From Alphaproteobacteria bacterium bin52 (GTDB lineage Bacteria; Pseudomonadota; Alphaproteobacteria; Thalassobaculales; Thalassobaculaceae): a stretch of 64,000 nt of DNA. A program made the position numbers and the translations under genes. The stretch covers positions 1-64,000 of the forward strand of contig MPMT01000002.1 of assembly GCA_002238645.1 (NCBI GenBank), written 5' to 3'. The notes below the pieces were generated by a model, which saw only the letters and a program-made list of their open reading frames with translations, had not been told where the DNA came from and did no database searches. This document shows, piece after piece, positions 24,321 through 33,926 of the stretch; positions within the stretch are counted from its first letter, which is position 1, and every line of letters starts with the position of its first letter.

Positions 24321-26206
24321 ATGCTGCAGCTCATCCGTTCCAAGGTATCGTCGATCCTCGTGAAGGCCCTGTTCGCCCTGCTCGTGGTGAGCTTCGCGAT
24401 CTGGGGGATCGGCGACATCTTCCTGGGCGGTTCCGGCGGCCGCGCCGCCATCACCGTGGGCGAGACCATCTTCTCGTCCACCGAGGTGCTAAACGAATAC
24501 GACCGGACCCGCCGTGCGCTGGGTGCTCCGCCACAGGAAGAGGAGCGGATGCGCGCGGCGATTCTCGACGGCGTGATCGAGTCCCTGATCGAGACCGGCC
24601 TGTTCGAGGCCGAGGGCAGGACGCTCGGCCTGCTGGTCGGCGAGGACCAGCTCAAGGCGTGGGTGCGCGAGTCGCCGATGTTCCGCGACCATACAGATCG
24701 ATTCAGTCCGGAGCTGTTCCGCCAGGCCATGTTTCGCTTCGGCATGGCCGAGGCCGAGTTCTTTGCTGCCATCGCCAGGCAGCTGAAACGCGACCAGATC
24801 GCGGCCGCCGTCCGGAACACCGCCCTGGTCCCGGACGCGCTGGCCGGGAGGCTTCATGCGTGGCGTGCCGAAACCCGGATCGCGGACGGCGTGTTCATCT
24901 CCGTCGACTCGATGACTGGCATTCCCGGGCCCGGGCCCGCGGAACTGCAGGATCACTACGAGACCGAACGGTCGGCCTACGTGGCACCCGAGTACCGCGA
25001 GGCGACCTATCTGTCGCTGGCCGCCGAGGAACTCGCAAGCGAGATCCTGGTTCCCGAAACCGAACTGCGTTCCGAGTACGATCAGCGCATCGACGAGTTC
25101 ACCCGGCCCGCGACCCGCGATCTCGCCCAGTTCCTGTTCGATGACGAGGACAGCGCGCGCGCCGCACTCACCACGGCTGCGGCCTCGACGGAGGTGGACT
25201 CCGTGATCGCCGCGCTCACCGCGGCCGCGGGCGCACCGGTGATGCTCGACGCCGCAACCGAGGCGGATTTCATCGAGGATGCGGAACGGGCCGCGGCATT
25301 CGGGACCGCCGGGGAAACCGCCAGCGTACCGGTCGGCACCGCCTTCGGCTGGAAGGTGTTCGTGGTCCGCTCGGCGACGCCGCAGCGCATCCTGTCATTC
25401 GACGAGGCCCGCCAGGGGATACGCGACGCGATTGCCCGCGAGCGTGCGCTCGATGCCATGTTCGAACTCGCGAACAGCTTCGAAGATGCCCTCGCCGGCG
25501 GGGCGACGATCGAGGAAGCGACACGGGGCGTCGACCTGGTTTCACGACGGGTTGGCATGGTCGACAGGACGGGCGCCGGAACGGATGGTCAGCCGGCCCC
25601 GGGGCTTCCCGGCGGCGAGATCTTCCTGCGAACGCTGTTCGAGACCGGTGACGGCGAGCAGAGCACGCTTACCGAAACGCCGGATGGTGGATACTTCCTG
25701 TTGCGTGTCGATCGCGTGATCCCGCCGCGACAGCGCGATCTTACCGAGGTCAGGGACCTGGTCGCGCAGAGCTGGCGGCATGCCAGGGCACTGGAACGGG
25801 CTGATGAACGTGCGCAGCGCCTCGCGGCAGCTTCCCGGGGCGGCGTCGGACTAAAGGCCGGTGCGCGGACACTCGGCCTGACGGCGCAGGCCATCGGACC
25901 GGTCGGGCGTGACGGCTCTGGGCTCGACCACGAGACCTGGCCGGGGTCGACGGTCGACACCATCTTCGGACTCGGACGCGGTGAAGTCGCGACCAGCCCG
26001 GGCAATACCGGGGTTGCGGTGCTGGAACTCCTTGAGATCAGGAGCCCCGATCCCGACCGGACCCGGACCGAGCGCACAGGGCTCGAATCCCAGCTGCAGG
26101 CCGTCATGGGCCAGGACTACATTGACGCCTACACCCGCAACCTGCGCGAACGCCACCCGGCAACCATTGACCGGGGCTACATCGACACGCTGATGGCAGC
26201 CTCGCA

Positions 26207-26210
<4 letters not shown>
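24321..26210 (+). CDS. PpiD-like membrane-anchored periplasmic chaperone / peptidylprolyl isomerase
   Basis: 629 residues from ATG (MLQLIRSKVSSIL). One N-terminal transmembrane anchor (about residues 12-32) is followed by a SurA_N/PpiD-type periplasmic region (VGETIFSSTEVLNEYDRTRR) and a central parvulin-like domain (about residues 250-380: LAQFLFDDEDSA through VPVGTAFGWKVFVVRSATPQ). The role is folding of outer-membrane and secreted proteins at the inner-membrane outlet. It overlaps trpE by ATGA, so a folding factor and tryptophan synthesis share a transcript, an arrangement seen in other alphaproteobacteria. Confidence 0.88.
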
Positions 26211-27709
<1,499 letters not shown>

Positions 27710-27712
27710 CCT

Positions 27713-27727
27713 GCACCGTTCCGGTGC
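27713..27727 (+). terminator. Short hairpin after trpE
   Basis: GCACCG-TTC-CGGTGC is a perfect 6-bp stem with a 3-nt loop, 3 nt after the trpE stop. It has no U-tract, so termination would be weak or need a factor; it could also protect the mRNA 3' end. Confidence 0.35.
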
Positions 27728-27943
27728 GATCCCGGCCCGTTCAGTCCGGCCATTCCCTGCTCCCGGCAGCCCGCATTGATCCTGCCAACCCGCACGGCTA
27801 TTCCTGTCGCGAACGTGCGGTCTCCAGGCCCAACAGGGCAAGAAACGCACTCGGGTAACGCTCGTGTCGGACCCTGTTGTCACACCATTTGCATCACAGA
27901 TGAAGTTCCATTGTCGCCGTGAACGGTGCAAACATGCTGATCA

Positions 27944-27958
27944 TTGCCCGACGGGCAA
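27944..27958. promoter_or_regulatory. Perfect palindrome upstream of island genes
   Basis: TTGCCCG-A-CGGGCAA is a perfect 7-bp inverted repeat around one base. It is about 290 bp upstream of the first island gene. It may be a protein-binding site or a hairpin; no regulator is identifiable nearby. Confidence 0.3.
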
Positions 27959-28096
27959 CCGCAACCGTGGTGTCGCGTTTGCCGACCGGACGCCAGGAAA
28001 CGGGTGAGTAACATCTTCCCCGGACTGAAGGCCGGCAATTTCCGGCAGCGCTTGTCGCTCCACCGATAGTTCTCGCTTCACCGGAGGGCTACTGCC

Positions 28097-28125
28097 TTGC
28101 GTTACCAACGGTCGGAAACGACAAT
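28097..28125 (+). promoter_or_regulatory. Candidate promoter of the two-gene island operon
   Basis: TTGCGT and GACAAT are separated by 17 bp, a reasonable match to a sigma-70 promoter, and lie about 125 bp before the ATG of the coiled-coil gene. The match is moderate and may be chance. Confidence 0.3.
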
Positions 28126-28251
28126 CAAACGAGCCGGAAAACAGCCTGCTGAAGATGGATCGTCACCGCACGACCGAACGCTTACCTTCGGCTTAAGACT
28201 GTTCCTCGTGAACTGATCGAATGGCTTCGTGCCTTGGGGAGACTCTGTGCT

Positions 28252-29748
28252 ATGGAAACGCGTCCATTCGCATGGTTCCTGATCTTGATCTTGGTGTCCG
28301 CGGCCTATGCGTGGCCAGTTTGGATACACAAGGGACTGAGTGACCAGTTCACGTCGCTCGAGGCCAGTATTCAGGAGCAGGGTAGTCGCCTGGATCCCAT
28401 CGCGGCGCTGGTTGACAAGGTTGCAGTGCTTGAATCCGTGGTCCTCGAGCAGCGCGGAATGCTGGATAACGCTCTCGGTCGCGGCGTTCCGGTCCAGATG
28501 TCGGACCAGTGGAATACGCAGCTGGAGACGCTTGAGAAGCGGCTGTCTGAACAAGCATGGCCCGCGCATGCGGACGAAGCCGCGGAGTTTCTGGCTGCGG
28601 TATCCACCTTGGTGTCGGAGTTGTCGCCACTCGCAGAAGCGACCTACTTTGCCCGTCTGGCCCGGTTGCGCTGGTCGGCCGTTGCCTTCGATGCTCTGCG
28701 CCGCGAAAACGTCCCCGAAGAAGTGCTGTTTGGTCAAGTCGAGCAATTGCGTGCCATTGCTGATGCGAAACCGGAAGATGTAGACACGGCCCTCGAGCAG
28801 GCACTTCTGAAGCGGAGTGAGGAACTGTTGTCGGCCGCAGAGAAGTCGGCCCTCGACGCTGTCGTCGATCGAGCGAATAGACTCTTGGACCCCCGGCAGG
28901 GTGATGCACCTGCCGCCCCGCAAGGAGATTCGTCGCAGGCCACCGATGGGTTCCAGGAAGTGTACGACGACCTCGGGGTTTATCTGGATCACCCCAAGCG
29001 CCGTGAGGAGATCAAGGACCTCCGGGAGAAGCTTGCGCGCCGACTGACCGAACACAAAGCCCGGGACCAGGCCGCTGCGCTAAGCGACCAATGGAAGCGA
29101 GCCAGACAATTGGTTGGCGAACATGACGAAGCGTATGAGGCTGCCGCCCGTATGCTGCTGGACGAGGTTACGGGTGCCCGTGCCATGACCGCGCTGTCCG
29201 GCTTGCAGACGACTGAATTTGACGGCTTGGTGGCGGAGATCCAGGCGGCCGTCCACGACGTTCACGACGGCTTACGGCGTGCGTATCAGAAGTGGGCGCT
29301 GAGTCAGATTTTTGAGTTTGAGAAGCTCCGCGCGCAGATCAGGAGCGGCGATGCGATTCCCTCGAAAGTCGAGCCCGTTCAGGAAGAGAGGAACGTAAGC
29401 GGACTGGTACGCCGGGGGTATGAGAAGGTCAAGCGGGTCGCTCAAGCTGCGAACCGCATCGTGGATGGCGAATGCGGTGATCGGTCCAATTGCCAGGAGC
29501 TCCAGAAAGCCATGATTATCAACCTCCTTCCGATCGATCACCTGTTGCTGGATGTACCCGTGTTGAAGCGCTACCAGCATGCCTATGACGCGGGGTGGGA
29601 CGCTCTGAAAGGGCATCCGGAGCAAACCTGTGTGGCGATCGCCGCCATCTTTGTGCCGAAACGGGCGCTCCGGGATGTTGGCGAAGCTGCAGCAGGTTCG
29701 GATGTCGGCCTAGTTGAAGAACTGTGGAGCCATGAGGAATGCGAGTAA
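28252..29748 (+). CDS. Membrane-anchored coiled-coil protein of unknown function (island gene 1)
   Basis: 498 residues from ATG (METRPFAWFLILILV), preceded by GGGGAGA; a TTG 18 nt upstream is a weaker start. One N-terminal transmembrane segment (about residues 6-22) suggests an inner-membrane anchor with a long periplasmic part. The body is rich in Glu, Ala, Leu, Arg and Gln with heptad-like stretches (for example VEQLRAIADAKPEDVDTALE and KDLREKLARRLTEHKARD), so it is probably largely coiled coil. Near the C-terminus are two cysteines (DGECGDRSNCQEL) and a hydrophobic stretch (IINLLPIDHLLLDVPVL). I do not recognise a family. It overlaps the next gene by 10 bp, so the two are probably co-translated and functionally linked. 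Confidence 0.8.
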   Translation: METRPFAWFLILILVSAAYAWPVWIHKGLSDQFTSLEASIQEQGSRLDPIAALVDKVAVLESVVLEQRGMLDNALGRGVPVQMSDQWNTQLETLEKRLSEQAWPAHADEAAEFLAAVSTLVSELSPLAEATYFARLARLRWSAVAFDALRRENVPEEVLFGQVEQLRAIADAKPEDVDTALEQALLKRSEELLSAAEKSALDAVVDRANRLLDPRQGDAPAAPQGDSSQATDGFQEVYDDLGVYLDHPKRREEIKDLREKLARRLTEHKARDQAAALSDQWKRARQLVGEHDEAYEAAARMLLDEVTGARAMTALSGLQTTEFDGLVAEIQAAVHDVHDGLRRAYQKWALSQIFEFEKLRAQIRSGDAIPSKVEPVQEERNVSGLVRRGYEKVKRVAQAANRIVDGECGDRSNCQELQKAMIINLLPIDHLLLDVPVLKRYQHAYDAGWDALKGHPEQTCVAIAAIFVPKRALRDVGEAAAGSDVGLVEELWSHEECE

Positions 29749-30893
29749 CCGCGTGTGTCGGCTGGCTCTGCCTGGGCATTCTGCTCGCTGTCCCGGCCGG
29801 TCCGGCAGTTCCGGACATCCCGCTTACACCCCGGGAGCTGCAATCGGCGCTTGCTGGCGCGTCGAACCCCAGCGTGTGGACCCGGCTTTATCCGTCCAGC
29901 ACTGCGCTGACTGGTGCCGCACCCCTCGTGCAGCGGAACTACCGCACCCGTTGGTTGTCCGCCTCGCATGGCGACCGGGTCCACATTGCGCAGCAGATCG
30001 GCGAGCAAGGTGTTGCACGCTATGCCGATGGGCGGCAATTGAAGACGCTCCTCAGTCCTTTCGGACACCGTGCCCACATTGGGCCGGATTCGATCTTTTG
30101 GAATCGTGCGTCCGGAAAGGTTCAGGTCCTAGAGGCAAAAGGCGGCTCGTCGGTGCCCAAGTGGACGTATCGGTCGATTCAGGGGACGAACGTCAATGCC
30201 ATTCGGTCAGCGGACGGTGTGCTCGCTCGTAGTAGTGCAAGCCTGCGCGAGAAACTTCAAGCTGCCCGGGTCATCAAGGCAGCACAGCGCGGTCATCTTG
30301 AAACGGGTGTTGTCCGGACTGCCCATGTGCTCGGGACGCCGCGTGCGCCGACACTGTCAGCTCGCATGGATGTCGGCAACGTGACGAGGGAGGCTCGGCA
30401 GCTGGAACGCCAACTGGTCCGACAAAATCCCAAATTGCGTCGTGTCTTCGCAACAGCCGGTTCGCAACACCGGGTAGGCCGACTTGCCTATCGCACGTCG
30501 CAAGTCGGCAGGGTTGCCTCCCGGTGGGTGCTGCCGATCCGCGTGGGTCTTGCTGGAGCTAGCTTGACGGTGGCCATTGCGAAATTCGCGAATGCTTCCA
30601 TCAGTTCCCGGGAATTTCTGCGTGCAAGTGCGGATCCTGCACTTCTCGTGGTCTTCACCGGAGCTGGCGCGTTGATCGGCGGACTGACCTCGTCCGGCAT
30701 AGGGACAATACCTGGGGCGGCAGCGGGCGCGATGATTGCGCTGCCGGTTCAACTTGGCCTTGAATGGGTAATTGACCGGTACTATCGGGATTTCCACCCG
30801 GCACAGCAGAACGCTGTCGATCAGGCAATCAAAGTGATGTACTTCGGGACTGGCTCTCGACCGAGGCAAGCGTTATCAGTGCCTGCCCAATGA
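29739..30893 (+). CDS. Exported protein with PD-(D/E)XK nuclease-like motif (island gene 2)
   Basis: 384 residues from ATG, overlapping the previous gene by 10 bp. A signal peptide or N-terminal anchor (about residues 6-24) is followed by a segment with the acidic pattern of PD-(D/E)XK nucleases: Glu89 (QIGEQG), Asp117 in IGPDSIFW, then E132-x-K134 in VLEAKGG, with KWTYRSIQGTN just after. A basic middle part (about 205-260) leads to glycine- and alanine-rich hydrophobic segments (about 266-342, ALIGGLTSSGIGTIPGAAAGAM), which look like membrane helices or a glycine-zipper. The nuclease call rests on motif spacing only. Export of such a fold suggests a secreted effector or an envelope DNA-processing protein. 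No immunity gene is obvious. Confidence 0.75.
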   Translation: MRVTACVGWLCLGILLAVPAGPAVPDIPLTPRELQSALAGASNPSVWTRLYPSSTALTGAAPLVQRNYRTRWLSASHGDRVHIAQQIGEQGVARYADGRQLKTLLSPFGHRAHIGPDSIFWNRASGKVQVLEAKGGSSVPKWTYRSIQGTNVNAIRSADGVLARSSASLREKLQAARVIKAAQRGHLETGVVRTAHVLGTPRAPTLSARMDVGNVTREARQLERQLVRQNPKLRRVFATAGSQHRVGRLAYRTSQVGRVASRWVLPIRVGLAGASLTVAIAKFANASISSREFLRASADPALLVVFTGAGALIGGLTSSGIGTIPGAAAGAMIALPVQLGLEWVIDRYYRDFHPAQQNAVDQAIKVMYFGTGSRPRQALSVPAQ

Positions 30894-30987
30894 CTTGTAC
30901 GCCTGACCTGGCGGGGGAAGCGAGGCCTCTCGTGGCCCGTCGCTCAGGTGCCGTGCTTGCCTCGTTCGCCAAGCGAGGCGGTCGTGG

Positions 30988-31248
30988 TCACAGGGAGCGT
31001 TTGGCGTTACTGTCGGAGGTCGCGGTCGACATCGTGGCGACGATCGCCTGCGTGATGATGCTTCCGATCTTCTCCCCCGCTTCGACCAGATGCGCATCTG
31101 CCACGTGGGCGTAGCCGGCAGTTGTCCGGTGCCTGCGGTGCCCAAGGATTTTCCGCTTAACAGTCTCAAGGCCGTGTCCAGCCGCCTTCTGCGCGAGAAC
31201 CGCACTGAAATCACCAGTCGCTCCCACAAGGGCGTCCTTTGGTCGCCG
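30988..31248 (-). pseudogene. Tyrosine recombinase (phage-type integrase), C-terminal fragment
   Basis: The minus-strand frame encodes about 86 residues, from just after an in-frame TGA to its natural stop. It contains the end of a tyrosine recombinase: QKAAGHGLETVKRKILGH, then RTTAGYAHVADAHLVEAGEK, matching the box with the conserved His of LGH and the nucleophilic Tyr of the RYAH-type motif. The upstream catalytic Arg box (HxLR) and the N-terminal DNA-binding domain are missing from this frame, so it cannot be functional. It marks past mobility of the island. Confidence 0.75.
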
Positions 31249-31319
31249 TCATACTTCGCGGCTTCCTGTGCCGGCGCACCCCTTTCCGTGATCGCCGCTG
31301 ACGTCAATTCACAGCGGGA

Positions 31320-31336
31320 AGCGGCCAACGGCCGCT
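31320..31336. terminator. Strong palindrome between convergent genes
   Basis: AGCGGCC-AAC-GGCCGCT forms a perfect 7-bp GC-rich stem with a 3-nt loop. It lies about 120 bp past the stop of the minus-strand transporter. No U-tract follows on either strand, so it may be a factor-assisted or bidirectional terminator. Confidence 0.35.
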
Positions 31337-31455
31337 CTCGCGTTCCTCCCCTCCCTCAAGGAAGGAAGGGTATCCCGCGAGGTTTCCGATGAAGCGGCGT
31401 TCGTGTCGGCAAGGGTACCGTCCGGCCCCACGGGAGGCGGAGCCGGGCGCTCCGT

Positions 31456-32673
31456 TTACTCCGCCGCGGTCGGCGCCTGGCGGAAGTCAAGCCTCCGATC
31501 CTGGACCGCCCTGGGAAGCAGGGTGGCCGCGAGCGTCGCCGCCGCGGCGATGCAGGCGAGGACGATCAGCAGCCATGCGAAACCCTGGGTGGCCGCGTAG
31601 ATCCAGGCAATGAGCGGAATGGCAGCGGCGGCAACGCCCAGGGAGAGAACAAACTTGACACCGAAGGCGGTGGCCCGCCAGCGCGGCGGGGTAAACCGGG
31701 CGAACAGGCTGTTCTCGGCCGGCGTGCCGATGGTGTTGGCGACGACCATGGCAACAACGAGGACGATCAGCAGGGTCCCGTCGACAAGTGCCGCAACCAG
31801 CAACAGCGGCGCCTGGGCGAGCCACGCACACAGGTACACCCTGCGGACATCGAACCTGTCCGAAAGCCACCCGCCGAGAACCTGGGTCACACTCGAGACC
31901 AGGTAGACCGCCGATACCACGACACCGATTCCGACCAGCCCGTCGCCGAGCAACCCGGAGAGCCGGGCTTCGAACAGCTTGGGCAAGGCGAAGGACGTCG
32001 CCTGGTAGACGAGGCCGGTGCAGGCGACGGTTGCCAGCAGGACCAGGGCGCCGCGCTGCATGTCCCTGCGACTGGCCTCGGGCGGCGCGGAGCGACGATA
32101 GGAGGTGTCCTCGGTCACGAGGCCGGCGCCAATCGCCAGCAGCAACAGCACGCCGGTCGCGACACACAGCGCGCCCGGAAGAATGAAGGCGGCCTGCCAG
32201 GACCAGTAATCGGTCAGGATGCCGGCTACGAGAGGGGCCAGCGCCACGCCGATACTGCCGCACACCCCGTTCCAGCCCAGGGCCCTGCCTCGGTTTGCGA
32301 CACGCCGCACCACCCAGGCAATCCCCACCGGATGGTAGATCGCCCCGAAGAACCCGATGGTTGCAAGTCCCAGGGCAACCTCGAACGGTGTGGTCGCAAG
32401 ACCGGTCAGCACGGAGCCACCACCGGTTCCCAGGAAGAAGACCACCATCATGCCCGGCGCACTCCACCGGTCACCGAGAAAACCCGCCGGCAACGCCATG
32501 GCACCGAACAACACGTTTCCTGCCAGCATCAGGCCGATCAGCTGGTGGTAGGGCAGGTCGAACACCCCTTCGAGTGCAATCACCACCGTCGGGTAGATCA
32601 GCATCAGGAAATGCGAGTAGGCGTGGCCGACATTCGAGAAGGTCAGCGCGGCGCGACTGCGGATGTCGGTCAT
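31456..32673 (-). CDS. Major facilitator superfamily transporter
   Basis: Inner-membrane protein of 405 residues with about 12 hydrophobic segments. The N-terminal NVGHAYSHFLMLIYPTVV and the GFLGDRWSAPGMM loop resemble the fosmidomycin-resistance-like branch of the MFS, in which members export drugs or metabolites; the substrate is unknown. A second loop GGWLSDRFDVRRVY marks the start of the C-terminal half. The start is ATG, about 50 bp downstream of the tRNA-Pro gene on the same strand. Confidence 0.85.
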   Translation of the reverse strand: MTDIRSRAALTFSNVGHAYSHFLMLIYPTVVIALEGVFDLPYHQLIGLMLAGNVLFGAMALPAGFLGDRWSAPGMMVVFFLGTGGGSVLTGLATTPFEVALGLATIGFFGAIYHPVGIAWVVRRVANRGRALGWNGVCGSIGVALAPLVAGILTDYWSWQAAFILPGALCVATGVLLLLAIGAGLVTEDTSYRRSAPPEASRRDMQRGALVLLATVACTGLVYQATSFALPKLFEARLSGLLGDGLVGIGVVVSAVYLVSSVTQVLGGWLSDRFDVRRVYLCAWLAQAPLLLVAALVDGTLLIVLVVAMVVANTIGTPAENSLFARFTPPRWRATAFGVKFVLSLGVAAAAIPLIAWIYAATQGFAWLLIVLACIAAAATLAATLLPRAVQDRRLDFRQAPTAAE

Positions 32674-32724
32674 GGCCCGTCTGCGATTATGAGCGCGGCG
32701 TTCGGGACGTCGACGTTTCGCACG

Positions 32725-32801
32725 TGGTCGGAGCGGCGGGATTTGAACCCACGACCCCTACACCCCCAGTGTAGTGCGCTACCAGACTGCGCCACGCTCC
32801 G
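32725..32801 (-). tRNA. tRNA-Pro (anticodon GGG)
   Basis: 77 nt on the minus strand. The acceptor stem CGGAGCG pairs perfectly with CGCTCCG; the D stem is GCGC/GCGC; the anticodon stem CTACA/TGTAG holds the loop CTGGGGG (anticodon GGG); the T arm is GTGGG-TTCAAAT-CCCGC with one G-U pair. The discriminator is A and the 3' CCA is encoded. It lies between merR and the transporter gene. Confidence 0.96.
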
Positions 32802-32862
32802 GATACCAGGTGCGACTTCTGTTTCTTGTATGGTGTTTGCCTGTCGCGGGCAAGCGGATCGG

Positions 32863-33276
32863 TCAGGAGCCCGGATTGCGTGCCGCCTCGAGCTGCTGGC
32901 GCAGTTCGAGCAATTCCTCGTAGATCTCGAGCAACTGCTCCCGCATGGAAGGCTCGGAGTCGGCATTGGAGACAGGCAAGATATCCATAACGCCAGGTCG
33001 CACGCTGCCGTCCCGCAGGATACGCTGGGCACCCCTGATGGTGTAGCCGTCGTCGTGGAGCAGGCGCTGGATACGGCGCAACACCTGTATGTCCTCGGGC
33101 CGGTAGTAGCGCCGGCCCCCTCCCCGCTTCAGCGGCCTTATCTCGCTGAACTTGGTCTCCCAGAACCGGAGTACGTGGGCCGGAAGGTCGAGTTCGCGCG
33201 CAACCTCGCTGATGGTCTGGAATGCGCGTCCCGGCGTCCGGTCGCCCGGCCGGTCGCTGTCCCTGTCGAACGTCAC
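32863..33276 (-). CDS. MerR-family transcriptional regulator
   Basis: 137 residues, start GTG. The winged helix-turn-helix is clear: [25 protein letters not shown], then [34 protein letters not shown] short C-terminal coiled coil ([20 protein letters not shown]) serves for dimerisation. There are no metal-binding cysteines, so it is not a metal sensor of the classical kind. The gene follows ihfA at 13 nt, the standard ihfA-merR arrangement in alphaproteobacteria. Confidence 0.9.
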   Translation of the reverse strand: MTFDRDSDRPGDRTPGRAFQTISEVARELDLPAHVLRFWETKFSEIRPLKRGGGRRYYRPEDIQVLRRIQRLLHDDGYTIRGAQRILRDGSVRPGVMDILPVSNADSEPSMREQLLEIYEELLELRQQLEAARNPGS

Positions 33277-33289
33277 CGCCGGCTACCGG

Positions 33290-33601
33290 TCACTGATCGT
33301 TTCCACGCAGGCTCTTGTTGATCCGGTCCTTCAGAAGCCGGGACGCCCTGAACACCAGCACACTTCGCGGAGGGATCGGTACCTCTTCCCCGGAACGCGG
33401 ATTGCGTCCGATCCGTTCGCGCTTCTGACACACTGAAAAACTGCCGAATGTCGGTAGCTTGACCGTATCACCGCGTTCGAAGGCCTGGGATATTTCCTCG
33501 AGGATGGACTCGAGCAGAACTGAAGAGTCGTGGCGGGAAAACCCCATCTGCCGGCACAGAGCCTCGCTCAGCTGTGCCCGGGTGAGTGTCGTGCCGTTCA
33601 T
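33290..33601 (-). CDS. ihfA: Integration host factor alpha subunit
   Basis: DNA-bending protein of 103 residues. It has the HU/IHF fold: LTRAQLSEALCRQMGFSRHDS, VKLPTFGSFSVCQKRERIGRNPRSGEEVPIPPR (split here by its beta arm) with the intercalating proline in GRNP, and VLVFRASRLLKDRIN. The partner IHF-beta is encoded elsewhere. IHF alpha is expected in this position between fabH and merR. Confidence 0.94.
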   Translation of the reverse strand: MNGTTLTRAQLSEALCRQMGFSRHDSSVLLESILEEISQAFERGDTVKLPTFGSFSVCQKRERIGRNPRSGEEVPIPPRSVLVFRASRLLKDRINKSLRGNDQ

Positions 33602-33926
33602 GCCGAAAAAACCGCCTCGCTCCAGCCCGGGCGCGATGCTACGCGGTCAGGTCAGATGCGTCAAACCGCTTGTCCCCGTCCCGATGCCCCTGTCCCGGTC
33701 GCTCCGGCCCGCACGCGCGGGAGTGTGCCCCGCGTGCCACGGATACGCATGACAGGATCACTCCCGGCCTGAAACCCGGTGAAATCCGGGACCACCGCGC
33801 GAGACCATGGCTACGCACCCGTGAGCGGCCCTGATCCCGGTCCCCCGTCTTCCGCGCCGACCGGGATCAGAGCCTGTCAGGATTTTGTAGCAGTGCTGTG
33901 GCAAACACGGCACAACCCGTGGCGCA
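33602..33926. other. Intergenic region between fabH and ihfA
   Basis: About 325 bp without a supported gene. It probably carries an ihfA promoter and the fabH 3' end region. A long perfect inverted repeat at 33831-33870 is described separately. Confidence 0.45.
33831..33870 (-). terminator. Long inverted repeat downstream of fabH
   Basis: CTGATCCCGGTC (33831-33842) and GACCGGGATCAG (33859-33870) are perfect 12-bp complements with a 16-nt loop, about 57 bp past the fabH stop. The stem is strong. No U-tract follows on the minus strand, so this is either an unusual terminator, an mRNA-stabilising hairpin or a protein-binding site. Confidence 0.5.

Larger units (their letters stand above)
27710..28251. 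other. Intergenic region at left edge of accessory island
   Basis: About 540 bp without a supported gene. It contains a small hairpin directly after trpE, a perfect 7-bp palindrome at 27944-27958 and a promoter-like sequence at 28097-28125. No trpG remnant was seen. I found no direct repeat that would mark an integration boundary. Confidence 0.45.
30894..31455. other. Right edge of accessory island, with recombinase relic
   Basis: About 560 bp between the island genes and the convergent transporter gene. It holds the broken integrase described separately, an 8-bp imperfect stem at 31349-31370 (CCCTCCCT / AGGAAGGG) and a strong palindrome at 31320-31336. No intact gene was recognised. Confidence 0.5.

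Noticed and set aside
32725-32801. tRNA-Pro as the integration site of the 28-31 kb island
   Set aside because: The island lies about 1.3 kb away across an intact transporter gene, and I saw no second copy of the tRNA 3' end in the island.
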